Counted from the first letter of the stretch, positions 32,352-42,073 are shown. The stretch: 44,371 nt of DNA from Bacillota bacterium (GCA_023431215.1 JAEYXR010000071.1:1-44371); one strand, 5' to 3'. The notes: a model not told the origin generated them from the letters alone. Program-made: numbers and translations.

Positions 32352-34868
32352 ATGAATTTGACAGAAACCCCGCAGGAGATTCGCAGACGTTATCGTCAGG
32401 TTTTTTTATTGGGACTCTTGGTGGCAACCGCTGCCTTTTTGCCCTATGTTGTTTATGACAAGGGGCTGTTCCTATATTATGGTGACTTTAATGTGCAGCA
32501 AATCCCCTTTTATCAGTTGGCTAACGAGGCCATTCACAACGGTGAAATCTGGTGGAGCTGGAAAACCGATTTGGGTGCCAACTTTTTAGGCTCCTACAGC
32601 TTTTATTTGCTGTTTAGCCCGTTTTGTTGGATCAGCCTGTTGTTTCCCACAGCGGCAACGCCCTATTTGATGGCGCCGCTGCTGGTGTTAAAGTCAGCCT
32701 GCGCCGCAGTAACAGGATATATGTTTTTGCGCCGTTTTGTTAAAAATCAGGATTACGCGGTATTTTGCTCTCTGCTCTACGCATTTTCCGGATTTTCAGT
32801 TTACAACATCTTTTTTAACCATTTCCACGAGGCCATCGTGTTCTTTCCGCTGCTGCTGGTAGGGCTGGAAAAGGCCATGACCGAGCGCAAATACGGCTAT
32901 TTTGCTCTGGCCATTACAGTAAACGCAGTGGTCAACTATTGGTTTTTCATCGGTGAGGTCGTCTTTGTCATCCTCTACTTTTTTGTGCGCCTCACCTCGC
33001 CGGAGTGGAAGCTCACCCCACGAAAGTTTGGCTGCCTGGCGGTTGAGGCTGTGGTGGGCATGGGGCTTGCCATGGTTGCGTTTTTGCCGTCGGTGTTGGC
33101 TATTATGGGCAATCCCCGCACCACCTCCGACAATGTTCTGCTGGGCAACAACCTTTGGTACTACAGCAACCCCCAGCGATATCTTGGCATTCTCCACAGC
33201 ATCTTTTTTGCACCGGACATGCCTGCTCTTAACAATTTCTTTCCCGATCACGGGGCGCAGTGGTCCTCGCTGGCTGCTTACATTCCTTTGTTCAGTGCTT
33301 CCGGTGTATTGGCTTACTGCTTTGCCAAAAAAAGGGACTGGCTACGCACCATGCTCATTACCTGTGCAGTATTTGCCTTTGTGCCTATGCTCAACCACCT
33401 GTTTGTCATGATGAATTACTCCTATTATACCCGCTGGTTTTATATGCCCACCCTGCTGATGGTACTGGCGACTGCCCGGGCGCTGGAGGACTGTGAGGCC
33501 AATGGCGACAGCTGGATGATGAAGGGTATGCGCGCCACGGGCATGGTCATTATCCTTATTTTGGTGATGGTGGGTCTTACACCCAAATATAACGATGGCC
33601 AATGGAGCTTTGGCATGTATAAGTATGCCGAAAAGTTTCTGGCAACCGGTGCCATCACCCTGGTGCTTTTCTTGGTGGCAGTGGTGGTCATTCGGGCCTA
33701 CCGCAGCCATCCCCGCTATCGTGAAATTCTTTTTTCTTCTATTTTGGCGGGCTGCTTCCTCTTTACCTTTTTCAGCATGCTCATTGGCAAGGCTACCTAT
33801 TACAACAACCGTTGGATTACCCAGGTGGCACTGCCGGGCCGTGACCAGATGACCATGGAATCGGAGACCTTTGCCCGCAGTGATATTTATAAGGGCAATG
33901 ATAATCTTGGCATGTATTGGAATCTGCCTAACATCCAGTGCTTCCACAGCGTTATTCCGGCCTCTATTATGGAGTTTTATCCTGAGGTGGGGGTCAAGCG
34001 TGACGTTTCCTCCAAACCCGAGACCCAATATCCTGCACTGCGTGACCTGCTTTCGGTTCGCTGGCTGTATATTGCCGAAACAGAAGAAGACCAGGCCCCA
34101 ATGGACGGTTACAGTTATGTGGACAACCGTCTTGGCTATAACATCTATGAAAATCAAAACTATATTCCCATGGGCTTTGCCTATACGATGTACTTTGATG
34201 ATTCGGAAATGGAGTATTTGTCCTCTGAAAACAAGTCTCGTGCAATGCTGCGGGCTGTATATTTAGACGAGGATGCCATCTTGCGCCATCAGGACATATT
34301 GGAATATATTGATACAGGCTGGCTGACAACTTCCGAAGACCGCAGTCAAGATGTGGAAGAGCGTCGCGCCATGGCCTGTCAGAGCTTTGAAATAGATGAC
34401 AAGGGCTTTACGGCTACCACCTCCTTTGACCGCGACCGACTGGTGTTTTTCAGCGTGCCATATGACAAGGGGTGGAAAGCCACTATCAACGGTGAGCCTG
34501 CTTTGGTAGAAAAAGCAAATATTGGCTTTATGGCGGTGCGTGTGCCTGCAGGCAGTGCTACCATTCGTTTTGAATACACCCCTCCGGGTCTGTGGTTTGG
34601 TGCCATTATTTCGGTGGTCAGCCTGATTCTTTTACTGTGCTACCTGTTGGTGATGCGCCGTATGCGCCCCGAGGCAGACTATTTGGTCACCCGTGAAGGC
34701 ATACCGGGCTGGTACGAAGGAGATGTGCCCAATCAGCCTGCAGTCATGGATGGCTCAATGCTTCCTCAAGAGGAGGAAGAAGATACAATGCAACCGGAGG
34801 AACCGGTTGACCAGCCCCACGAGGAGAAAGAACCACACGACAACGATACCCCCCGAGGAGAATTATGA
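32352..34868 (+). CDS. yfhO: YfhO-family membrane protein (GT-C-like glycosyltransferase)
   Basis: An 838-residue protein with about 12-13 membrane helices in the first 480 residues, then a mainly outside beta-rich part, a last helix (FGAIISVVSLILLLCYLLVM), and an acidic tail of about 85 residues. The start carries the YfhO pattern LPYVVYDKGLFLYYGDFNVQQIPFYQLA, with acidic Asp in GDFN as in GT-C enzymes. In Bacillus and Listeria YfhO-type proteins decorate teichoic acids with sugars. GAAGGGAGAG precedes the ATG. The Asp/Glu/His/Pro-rich C-tail is an addition to the usual form. It overlaps the next gene by 4 bp. Confidence 0.9.
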   Translation: MNLTETPQEIRRRYRQVFLLGLLVATAAFLPYVVYDKGLFLYYGDFNVQQIPFYQLANEAIHNGEIWWSWKTDLGANFLGSYSFYLLFSPFCWISLLFPTAATPYLMAPLLVLKSACAAVTGYMFLRRFVKNQDYAVFCSLLYAFSGFSVYNIFFNHFHEAIVFFPLLLVGLEKAMTERKYGYFALAITVNAVVNYWFFIGEVVFVILYFFVRLTSPEWKLTPRKFGCLAVEAVVGMGLAMVAFLPSVLAIMGNPRTTSDNVLLGNNLWYYSNPQRYLGILHSIFFAPDMPALNNFFPDHGAQWSSLAAYIPLFSASGVLAYCFAKKRDWLRTMLITCAVFAFVPMLNHLFVMMNYSYYTRWFYMPTLLMVLATARALEDCEANGDSWMMKGMRATGMVIILILVMVGLTPKYNDGQWSFGMYKYAEKFLATGAITLVLFLVAVVVIRAYRSHPRYREILFSSILAGCFLFTFFSMLIGKATYYNNRWITQVALPGRDQMTMESETFARSDIYKGNDNLGMYWNLPNIQCFHSVIPASIMEFYPEVGVKRDVSSKPETQYPALRDLLSVRWLYIAETEEDQAPMDGYSYVDNRLGYNIYENQNYIPMGFAYTMYFDDSEMEYLSSENKSRAMLRAVYLDEDAILRHQDILEYIDTGWLTTSEDRSQDVEERRAMACQSFEIDDKGFTATTSFDRDRLVFFSVPYDKGWKATINGEPALVEKANIGFMAVRVPAGSATIRFEYTPPGLWFGAIISVVSLILLLCYLLVMRRMRPEADYLVTREGIPGWYEGDVPNQPAVMDGSMLPQEEEEDTMQPEEPVDQPHEEKEPHDNDTPRGEL

Positions 34869-35890
34869 CCACAATTAAAATAGGAAATGTAATGATAGAA
34901 AAAACAGCCGCCCTGGCCCCTATGGCCGGGGTGGCTGACCGTGCCTTCCGGGAGCTATGCAAAGATTTTGGAGCCTCCTATATGGTAAGTGAGATGGTAA
35001 GTGCCAAGGGTCTTGGTATGGGCAGCAAAAAGTCTGCCGAGCTGATGGATCTGGGCGTTTGTGAGCATCCGGCGGCTGTGCAGCTGTTTGGCGATAATCC
35101 CGATGATATGGCAAGAGCCGTAAGCCTGTGCATGGAATATGGCCCCGATATCATTGATATCAATATGGGCTGCCCTGCACCAAAAATTGCAGGCAACGGC
35201 GGCGGCTGTGCATTGATGCGCCATCCCGACCTTGCCGGTGAAATTATCCGTAAGGTGAAGGCAGAAGCCTCGGTACCCGTTACAGTAAAATTCCGCAAAG
35301 GATGGGACGATAAAACCATTAACGGCATAGAATTTGCCCAAATGGCAGAAGCCGCCGGGGCAGATGCCGTGACCATACACGGCCGTACCCATGCACAAAT
35401 GTATGCTCCCACAGCCGACTGGGACTATATTAAAAAGGTAAAGGAAGCCGTTAAAGTTCCTGTTATTGGCAACGGTGATGTGGACAGCCCCGAAAAAGCT
35501 TTGGAGCTTTATAGGCATACCGGGTGTGACCTGATTATGGTGGGACGCGGAGCTTTGGGTGCACCGTGGCTTTTTGGTCAGATTAGGGAGCTGCTCACAA
35601 CAGGCAGCTACACCCCAACGCCGGACTTTGAATGCCGTATGGAGATTATGGTTGGGCATATTGCCAAGATGGTGGAGTATAAGGGTGAATATATTGCCCT
35701 GCGGGAAGCCCGCAAGCACTGCGGCTGGTACCTTACGGGAGTAAGGGGGGCGGCAGCCCTTCGCCGCATGGCAGGGCAGATTCAAACCATGGATGATGTA
35801 AAGCGTCTGGCTGAAGAAGCGGTGAGCCTGCAGGGTGAAATTGCAGACTCAAAGGATGTACACCATGCCAAAGACGAAAGTGAGTGCTAG
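34865..35890 (+). CDS. dusB: tRNA-dihydrouridine synthase
   Basis: A 341-residue flavoprotein of the Dus family: LAPMAGVADRAFRELC at the start, catalytic C103 in INMGCPAPKIAGNGGG, KFRKGWDD, TIHGRTHAQMYAPTADWDYI, GNGDVDSPEKAL, and MVGRGALGAPWLF. It reduces U to dihydrouridine in tRNA with FMN and NAD(P)H. It overlaps yfhO by 4 bp (ATGA), so translation is coupled, with a likely RBS (GAGGAG) inside the end of yfhO. The C-terminal 25 residues are a charged extension. Confidence 0.94.
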   Translation: MTTIKIGNVMIEKTAALAPMAGVADRAFRELCKDFGASYMVSEMVSAKGLGMGSKKSAELMDLGVCEHPAAVQLFGDNPDDMARAVSLCMEYGPDIIDINMGCPAPKIAGNGGGCALMRHPDLAGEIIRKVKAEASVPVTVKFRKGWDDKTINGIEFAQMAEAAGADAVTIHGRTHAQMYAPTADWDYIKKVKEAVKVPVIGNGDVDSPEKALELYRHTGCDLIMVGRGALGAPWLFGQIRELLTTGSYTPTPDFECRMEIMVGHIAKMVEYKGEYIALREARKHCGWYLTGVRGAAALRRMAGQIQTMDDVKRLAEEAVSLQGEIADSKDVHHAKDESEC

Positions 35891-35956
35891 CAAAGAGGGG
35901 TTATCCATCTTCCTGACGGCTGTAGCAATAAATGGAAAGTTACAGGAGAAAATAAA

Positions 35957-36196
35957 ATGGATTACAAAAAGAGTTATATGATCCTAAATGCAGGAGTTTT
36001 GGGTGGTGGAATACTTGCGTTTCTTTCTCTCACAACAACTATCATGTGGCTAGGTGTAGTTGGATGTATTGCCATGATAGGTGGACTCCTTCAAGCTTTT
36101 CTATTTTACAGATGCCCAAACTGCAAAAGGGAGCTTACTACAAGAGGGAAAAAACCGGACTATTGTCCAGGGTGTGGCTGTAAGCTCAACTTTTAA
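35957..36196 (+). CDS. Small membrane protein with two helices and a zinc ribbon (copy A)
   Basis: A 79-residue protein. Two hydrophobic helices (about 8-28 and 31-50) form a hairpin, then CPNC (53-56) and CPGC (71-74) make a cytosolic-type zinc ribbon near the C-end. CAGGAGAAAATAAA precedes the ATG. The base composition is more AT-rich than dus. The same plan, at low identity, recurs at 40580-40831. The function is unknown; it could be a membrane-tethered adaptor. It lies 66 bp after dus and may be co-transcribed. Confidence 0.75.
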   Translation: MDYKKSYMILNAGVLGGGILAFLSLTTTIMWLGVVGCIAMIGGLLQAFLFYRCPNCKRELTTRGKKPDYCPGCGCKLNF

Positions 36197-36301
36197 GAAA
36201 ATATTTTTTTGCAGAGTTATGAGTTTACTCTAGAACGGTACATAGCTAAAATAGACAGTGAAATTATATACGATTTGCATATAATAAGGAGATTATACAA
36301 T

Positions 36302-37255
36302 ATGTTATTGAAAAAGCTGACCAGCTTGCTACTGGTGCTTGCTTTGGTGTTTACTATGGCGGCATGCGGCAAGGACGAAGAGGATAAAGACAAAAGTGAG
36401 GGTGACGACGAGGCCACAGGGTCATCTGCGGTGGCAGAATTTCCTGTTAAAATAGGAGATGAACGGATAGAAGAAGCCCCCAAAGCGGTGCTTTCCCTCA
36501 CTCCGTCCACCACCGAGCTGCTCTTTGAGCTGGGCTACGGCAGCCGCGTCATTGGTGTCAGCGACTACTGTAATTACCCCAAGGAGGAGGTAGAAAGCAA
36601 GACACGCTGTGGTACGGCCTTGCAGCCGGACTTTTCCGCCATCGACCGCCGGCCCATTGATTTGGTGGTAAGCTCGGTGCCCTTGGTAGAAAGCGACCTG
36701 GTGCGCTTTCAGCAAAAGAACATTCCTGTGCTGATTCTGGCACGTTCCAACACTCTGGAGGGAGTATATGACAATTACATCTCTCTGGCAACAGCCATGG
36801 AGGGTAATGTTACCGGTGCCCAAACGGGGAAAGACTTTGTAAATGGTCTTAAAGAGCTTATCAATGAAGCGGAGGGCTATGGCAACGCCTACAATGCTCA
36901 AAATGAGAAGAAAATCCGTGCTATTTTACTGCGGGAAATGAGCTATGGCATGGCAACCGGCGATACCTTTGAACAAAAGCTCTTTGACTTGTTAGGCTTA
37001 AAGAACGAAGCAGAGCCTTATGGCGACTGGCTGTACCTAAAAAAAGATGTAGCGGCTTTGGAGCCGGATGTTATTTTTGCCGACACCTCCATTACCGCTG
37101 AAGAGATTATTGCAAGCACAGTTTATAAACCTGTGGCAGCTGCCAAAAATAAGCGCATTATGAACGTAGAGCTGGCTGTTTTTGAGCGTCAGAGCCCCCG
37201 CATGTTTGAAACTCTGCTACAAATGGCCAAGTACGCATACAAGGTAGAAGAATAA
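36302..37255 (+). CDS. ABC substrate-binding lipoprotein, BtuF/FhuD-like
   Basis: A 317-residue lipoprotein (signal to VFTMAACGK, then a charged Lys/Asp/Glu linker of about 25 residues) with a class III binding fold: VLSLTPSTTELLFELGYGSRVIGVSDYCNYPKE, PIDLVVSS, and LEPDVIFADTS. Such proteins bind cobalamin, haem or siderophores; the STTELLFELG stretch is most like BtuF. AAGGAG precedes ATG at 36302. No permease or ATPase gene is near, so the transporter partner is elsewhere. A strong terminator follows. Confidence 0.87.
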   Translation: MLLKKLTSLLLVLALVFTMAACGKDEEDKDKSEGDDEATGSSAVAEFPVKIGDERIEEAPKAVLSLTPSTTELLFELGYGSRVIGVSDYCNYPKEEVESKTRCGTALQPDFSAIDRRPIDLVVSSVPLVESDLVRFQQKNIPVLILARSNTLEGVYDNYISLATAMEGNVTGAQTGKDFVNGLKELINEAEGYGNAYNAQNEKKIRAILLREMSYGMATGDTFEQKLFDLLGLKNEAEPYGDWLYLKKDVAALEPDVIFADTSITAEEIIASTVYKPVAAAKNKRIMNVELAVFERQSPRMFETLLQMAKYAYKVEE

Positions 37256-37274
37256 AAATTTTAAAGAAAGCTTT

Positions 37275-37321
37275 GCAGCAATCCTTTTATGGGCATATTC
37301 ATAAAAGGATTGCTGCTTTTT
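37275..37321 (+). terminator. Terminator after the BtuF-like gene
   Basis: A perfect 16-bp stem GCAGCAATCCTTTTAT with its complement, a 10-nt loop, and TTTTT after it. Confidence 0.93.
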
Positions 37322-37332
37322 GCGTAAATTAA

Positions 37333-37361
37333 AAGACACTCCATTAAATTTGTGGTATACT
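37333..37361 (+). promoter_or_regulatory. polA promoter
   Basis: AAGACA (37333-37338) and TATACT (37356-37361) with a 17-bp spacer and a TG two bases before the -10. It lies between the terminator and polA. Confidence 0.65.
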
Positions 37362-37425
37362 AATTCTATTATTGTTTTATGATAACAAAGGCTTTTTCTG
37401 CTGCGTTATAGGAGAGGAGAACCCT

Positions 37426-40023
37426 ATGAAAATACTGGTTTTTGATTCCAACAGTATTCTAAACCGTGCTTTTTACGGCATTAAGCTGCTTACCGCCAAG
37501 GACGGCAGCTTTACCAACGCTGTGTACGGATTTTTTAATATTACACTCAAGCTCATTGATGACCAAAAGCCCGATTGTGTGGCTTTTGCTTTTGACCTTA
37601 AGGCCCCCACCTTCCGCCACAAAATGTTTGATGGCTACAAGGCACAGCGCAAAGGAATGCCCCCAGAGCTTGCCCAGCAGCTGCCTGTGGTGAAAGAGCT
37701 GATTACCAGCCTGGGCTACCCCATTTTGGAGATGGAAGGCTATGAAGCAGACGATATTTTGGGAACTGTTGCAAAAAAAGGAGCATCTGAGGGAGACAGT
37801 ATACTTCTTGCTACCGGTGACCGGGATAGCCTGCAGCTGGTTAACGACAATGTTACCGTCATACTGGCCTCCACCCGGGCAGGCGGTGCAGAATACATCC
37901 CCATGACCCCCGAAGCCGTAAAGGAAAAATACGGCGTGGAGCCTGCCCAACTGGTAGAAACAAAGGCTCTGATGGGCGACAGCTCCGATAATATCCCCGG
38001 TGTTGCGGGAATTGGTGAAAAAACAGCTTTTGCCCTGATTCAAAAATACGGTACCGTAGAAAGGCTGTATGAAGACATAGAGGGGCTGGAAGCCACCGCT
38101 TCTGTCAAAAAGAAGCTGGAGGCCGGGCGAGAAATGGCAATGCTGAGCCGCCAGCTGGGAGAAATTTTTTGTGAGGTACCCATTGGAGACTGCCATAATG
38201 CCTGCGCCCGAAAAGAACCCGACAATGACGCACTTTATACAACCCTCAGCCGACTGGAGCTGCACAGCCTGATTAAACGCTTGGGTGTAACACCTCCGGT
38301 GGGCGGTGCCACCCCAACAGCAGAAGGGGATAAGCAGGGCCCGGCAACTAAGCTGGCTTTTGTCGGTAGCGGCAGCTGCACTTTGACAATGTCCACAGAT
38401 GAAACACCCTTATATTTTGTTTCTTCCTCTGTAGGCAGCGAGATAAAGCAGGTATCTGTTGTTACGGATAATCATGTTTATTTGGTAGAGCTGCCTACTC
38501 AAGATTTTTTAAACCATCTTTACACATTGCCCAATCCCAAGTGGATGGATGATAGTAAGCAGTACTATAAAAACGCCCTTGCCGCAGGTGTGGAACTAGA
38601 AAATGTAGCTTTTGATGTGCGCCTTGCAGGCTACCTCCTCAGCCCCAACTCCACCGAATATACCGTGGAGCGCCTTATGGGCGAGTATGGTGTAAACCGC
38701 CCTGCTATAGAGGGCTGTGAGGGTGAAGTGCCTGCTCTTGTGGAACAGGCGACTGGGATGCCCGGTTTGTGCCTTGCTCTTCAGGAGCGTATTGACCGCA
38801 ACAATCAACACGACTTGTTGTTTGACGTAGAAATGCCCCTGGCTCTTGTGCTGGCATCTATGGAGCAGGAGGGCTTCCGCATTGACTTAGAAGGTCTTAA
38901 GGCTTTTGGCGATGAGCTGGATGCCCTTATCAAAGAGCAGGAAGCCGCTGTTTACCAGATGGCAGGGCGCAAATTTAACCTCAACAGCCCTAAGCAGCTA
39001 GGAGAGGTTTTATTTGACGAACTGGGTCTACCGGTGCGCCGCAAAACCAAAAGCGGCTATTCCACCGATGCCGAGGTGCTGGAAAGCCTGCGCCCCCATC
39101 ATGAAATCATCGGGCGTATTTTAGATTACCGCAAGTATGCCAAGCTCAAATCTACCTATGTGGAGGGCCTTGCCAAAGCAGCGGGGGAGGACAGCATCAT
39201 CCGCACCTCCTTTAATCAGACCGAGACCCGTACAGGCCGCATCAGCTCCACCGAGCCCAATATGCAGAATATTCCCATCCGCACCGAGCCGGGTAGCCGT
39301 ATGCGCCGCTTTTTTACTGCAAGAGAGGGTAATGTGCTCATAGACGCCGATTACTCCCAAATTGAGCTGCGTGTTTTGGCAGCCATTGCCAAGGACGAAA
39401 ATATGATTGGCGCCTTTCTCTCCGGAGAGGATATTCATCTGAATACCGCATCTCAGGTGTTTGACCTGCCGCCGCTGTTTGTCACACCTCTGATGCGCAG
39501 CCGTGCCAAGGCGGTCAACTTTGGCATTGTATACGGCATCTCCGCCTTTTCTCTTTCTAAAGATATTGGCGTCACCGTTGCCGAGGCAGATACCTATATC
39601 AAAAATTATTTAAAAACCTATAGCGGTGTTGCAAACTATATGAAGCAGACTGTGGAGGAAGCCAAGGAGCAGGGGTATGTCACCACACTCTTTGGCCGGC
39701 GCCGCTACTTGCCTGAGCTGCAAAGCAGCAACCGTAACCTGCGAGCCTTTGGTGAGCGTGTGGCAATGAATATGCCCATTCAAGGCACTGCTGCCGATAT
39801 CATCAAAATTGCCATGGTGCGGGTACACCGCCGCCTCAAGCATGAAAACTTAAAAGCAAAACTGATTTTACAGGTGCACGATGAGCTCATTGTGGAGGCC
39901 CCTCAGGCTGAGGCTGAGGCGGTGCGTCTGCTGCTGGGCGAAGAGATGGAGCGGGCCGTTAGTCTTGCCGTACCCATGGAGGCAGATGTGAAGGTAGGCA
40001 AAAACTGGCAGGAGGCCCACTGA
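37426..40023 (+). CDS. polA: DNA polymerase I
   Basis: An 865-residue protein. The 5' nuclease domain is about 1-290 (LVFDSNSILNRAFYG, ATGDRDSLQLV, MGDSSDNIPGVAGIGEKTA). A middle 3'-5' exonuclease-like domain at about 315-465 lacks the acidic FDTET-type site, so proofreading is probably lost, as in Bst polymerase. The polymerase domain follows with motif A DADYSQIELRVLA, motif B RSRAKAVNFGIVYG and motif C QVHDELIVE. It fills gaps and removes RNA primers. ATG at 37426 has GGAGAGGAGA upstream; the frame before it is not used. Confidence 0.97.
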   Translation: MKILVFDSNSILNRAFYGIKLLTAKDGSFTNAVYGFFNITLKLIDDQKPDCVAFAFDLKAPTFRHKMFDGYKAQRKGMPPELAQQLPVVKELITSLGYPILEMEGYEADDILGTVAKKGASEGDSILLATGDRDSLQLVNDNVTVILASTRAGGAEYIPMTPEAVKEKYGVEPAQLVETKALMGDSSDNIPGVAGIGEKTAFALIQKYGTVERLYEDIEGLEATASVKKKLEAGREMAMLSRQLGEIFCEVPIGDCHNACARKEPDNDALYTTLSRLELHSLIKRLGVTPPVGGATPTAEGDKQGPATKLAFVGSGSCTLTMSTDETPLYFVSSSVGSEIKQVSVVTDNHVYLVELPTQDFLNHLYTLPNPKWMDDSKQYYKNALAAGVELENVAFDVRLAGYLLSPNSTEYTVERLMGEYGVNRPAIEGCEGEVPALVEQATGMPGLCLALQERIDRNNQHDLLFDVEMPLALVLASMEQEGFRIDLEGLKAFGDELDALIKEQEAAVYQMAGRKFNLNSPKQLGEVLFDELGLPVRRKTKSGYSTDAEVLESLRPHHEIIGRILDYRKYAKLKSTYVEGLAKAAGEDSIIRTSFNQTETRTGRISSTEPNMQNIPIRTEPGSRMRRFFTAREGNVLIDADYSQIELRVLAAIAKDENMIGAFLSGEDIHLNTASQVFDLPPLFVTPLMRSRAKAVNFGIVYGISAFSLSKDIGVTVAEADTYIKNYLKTYSGVANYMKQTVEEAKEQGYVTTLFGRRRYLPELQSSNRNLRAFGERVAMNMPIQGTAADIIKIAMVRVHRRLKHENLKAKLILQVHDELIVEAPQAEAEAVRLLLGEEMERAVSLAVPMEADVKVGKNWQEAH

Positions 40024-40024
40024 T

Positions 40025-40474
40025 GTGGAAGTGACAATTACTCCTATGACAGAACAAGACCTGCCCGCACTGGCAGAGTTGGAGCAGCTGTGCTTTTCTA
40101 CTCCTTGGAGCCAGGAAAGTCTGCGGGCGGAGCTTAAAAAAGACGGCGCAGTGTTTTTGGTGGCAAGAACTGAAACGGACATAGCCGGGTATGCAGGGAT
40201 GAACTGCGTTTTGGACGAAGGATATGTGGACAACGTGGCGGTGCATCCGGACTTTCGCCGACGCGGCATTGGCAAAGCACTGATACAGGCACTTTTACAG
40301 GAGGGCAGGGGACAAAATCTTGCCTTTATCACCTTAGAAGTGCGCCCCTCCAATACTGCTGCCATTGCCCTTTATCAAAGTCTTGGGTTTGCCCAAGTGG
40401 GGCGAAGAAAGAGCTTCTATTCCCAGCCCAGTGAAGATGCGCTGATTTTAACACACCACTTTGTATCGGTGTAA
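40025..40474 (+). CDS. rimI: Ribosomal protein S18-alanine N-acetyltransferase RimI-like
   Basis: A 149-residue GNAT protein with CFSTPWSQESLRAEL near residue 19, DNVAVHPDFRRRGIGKALI (acetyl-CoA loop RRRGIG), LEVRPSNTAAIALYQSLGF, and a terminal YSQPSEDALIL. These are close to the RimI pattern. The GTG start at 40025 lies inside the polA stop, with AGGAGG 10 bp before, so translation is coupled to polA. RimI often neighbours tsaD, as here. The protein target is inferred from family and context. Confidence 0.88.
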   Translation: MEVTITPMTEQDLPALAELEQLCFSTPWSQESLRAELKKDGAVFLVARTETDIAGYAGMNCVLDEGYVDNVAVHPDFRRRGIGKALIQALLQEGRGQNLAFITLEVRPSNTAAIALYQSLGFAQVGRRKSFYSQPSEDALILTHHFVSV

Positions 40475-40579
40475 GTTGTACTGCAATCTGTGCTGTGCTG
40501 ATTACCCTTCTGTAGGCTGCTGCAGCAACAAACCATCATTGCAGCAGATAAGCTTTATGACAAATGGGGAGACAGAAAA

Positions 40580-40831
40580 ATGAAGCGATGTTATGCCAGA
40601 CTTTGTATATTATGTGGTACAGGCTCTGCTTTTTTGATGTTTTTATCACCGCTTTTTGGTTTGGCAGCGCTGTGGGTTGGTGTTGGTCTTTTGATTGTGG
40701 CACTTAGTATTAAGTATGCCTTGCTTCGCTGTTCCTTTTGCGGACACGGCGGTGCTGTGCCTCAATGGAGCAAAAGCGGTACCAACCACTGCCCAAAATG
40801 CGGCAAACCTTATGAATACAATGACAAATAG
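40580..40831 (+). CDS. Small membrane protein with two helices and a zinc ribbon (copy B)
   Basis: An 83-residue protein. Two hydrophobic helices (about 8-25 and 27-48) form a hairpin, followed by CSFC (51-54) and CPKC (73-76). GGGGAGACAG precedes the ATG. It shares its plan with 35957-36196, but few residues, so this is an architecture match and not a fresh duplication. It sits between rimI and tsaD, 17 bp before the latter. Unknown function. Confidence 0.75.
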   Translation: MKRCYARLCILCGTGSAFLMFLSPLFGLAALWVGVGLLIVALSIKYALLRCSFCGHGGAVPQWSKSGTNHCPKCGKPYEYNDK

Positions 40832-40848
40832 CGAAAGGACATGACCCG

Positions 40849-41859
40849 ATGAAGCTGTTAAGTATAGAGAGCTCCTGTGATGAAACCGCTGCCGCGGTGG
40901 TGGAGGACGGACGCAAAGTACTCTCCTCGGTGGTGGACTCTCAAGTGGAGGAGCACAAAAAATATGGCGGTGTTGTACCGGAAATTGCCAGCCGCCGCCA
41001 TACCGAAAACATCATTGCCGTGGTGGAGCAAGCCCTTGAAGAGGCAAACCTTACGCTGGATGAAATTGACGGCATTGCCGTAACGGCAGCACCGGGCCTC
41101 ATCGGGGCCGTGCTGGTGGGAGTCAATTTTGCCAAGGGGCTTGCCTTTTCCCGTGGTCTGCCCTTGATACCGGTGCACCACATCCGCGGTCATGTTGCGG
41201 CAAATTACCTGTGCTTTCCCAATTTGGAGCCGCCCTTTTTATGCCTGATTGTATCGGGAGGGCATAGCCATATTGCCATAGTAAAAGATTATACTACCTT
41301 TGAAATACTGGGCCGCACCCGTGATGATGCCGCCGGTGAAGCCTTCGACAAGGCTGCCCGTAGCATCGGACTGGGCTACCCCGGCGGTATTGCCATGGAT
41401 AAAATCTCCCGCAAGGGAAATCCCAATGCATATGTGCTTCCTACCCCAAAAACCGAAAATCCCCTGGATTTTAGCTTTTCGGGGCTGAAAACCGCTGTCA
41501 TTAACCTTGCCCACAATATGGCGCAAAAGGGAGAAAACCTGGTGCCGGAGGATATGGCTGCCAGCTTTTGCAGCAAGGTGGCAGAAATTTTGTGGCAGCA
41601 TTTTGAAATGGCAGCAGACCAAACCGGCATCAAAAAGCTTGCGCTGGCAGGTGGAGTATCGGCCAACAGTTGGCTGCGCAGTAAGGCACAGGAACGCTGT
41701 GCAGCAAGAGGCTTTGAGCTGTATATGCCACAGCTTCAGTACTGCGGTGATAATGCCGCCATGATAGGCGCTCAGGGCTACTACGAATTTCTTGCCGGAA
41801 ACACTGCCGGAATGGACTTAAACGGCAGGCCCTACATGGAGCTGGGTGATAGCTTTTAA
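40849..41859 (+). CDS. tsaD: tRNA threonylcarbamoyladenosine transferase TsaD
   Basis: A 336-residue ASKHA-fold protein: LSIESSCDETAAAVV at the start, GGVVPEIASRRHTENI, metal ligands H111 and H115 in HHIRGHVAANY, VSGGHSHI, DDAAGEAFDKAAR, and GGVSANSWLR near the end. It transfers the threonylcarbamoyl group to A37 in ANN-decoding tRNAs. The partners TsaB and TsaE are not in the window. AAAGGA precedes the ATG. An essential gene. Confidence 0.97.
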   Translation: MKLLSIESSCDETAAAVVEDGRKVLSSVVDSQVEEHKKYGGVVPEIASRRHTENIIAVVEQALEEANLTLDEIDGIAVTAAPGLIGAVLVGVNFAKGLAFSRGLPLIPVHHIRGHVAANYLCFPNLEPPFLCLIVSGGHSHIAIVKDYTTFEILGRTRDDAAGEAFDKAARSIGLGYPGGIAMDKISRKGNPNAYVLPTPKTENPLDFSFSGLKTAVINLAHNMAQKGENLVPEDMAASFCSKVAEILWQHFEMAADQTGIKKLALAGGVSANSWLRSKAQERCAARGFELYMPQLQYCGDNAAMIGAQGYYEFLAGNTAGMDLNGRPYMELGDSF

Positions 41860-42073
41860 AACAGGCTTTTGTGTAAAAGTACAAAAGTCAATGAAAAAAA
41901 CACCTGTGAAGTCCGCTTGATTGTGAAAAAAACAGCATATTTTAAGAGCCTAAGGCACTGTAATTTGCACAAAATGATTGTCAAAAAAACCTCATATAAG
42001 GACTAACTATACACAGTTGCACTAATGCACAATAGAGCGGCAATGTGGTTGCTAAGATTTCATATTTTATCCA

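Noticed and set aside
33342..34157. 271-codon minus-strand frame inside yfhO
   Set aside because: A shadow of the yfhO coding sequence; low-complexity His/Gln composition and no start signal.
34955..35785. 276-codon minus-strand frame inside the dus gene
   Set aside because: The plus-strand dihydrouridine synthase is unmistakable, with catalytic Cys and coupled start. The opposite frame is a by-product.
37459..38265. 268-codon minus-strand frame inside polA
   Set aside because: Opposite strand of the 5' nuclease domain; no start signal.
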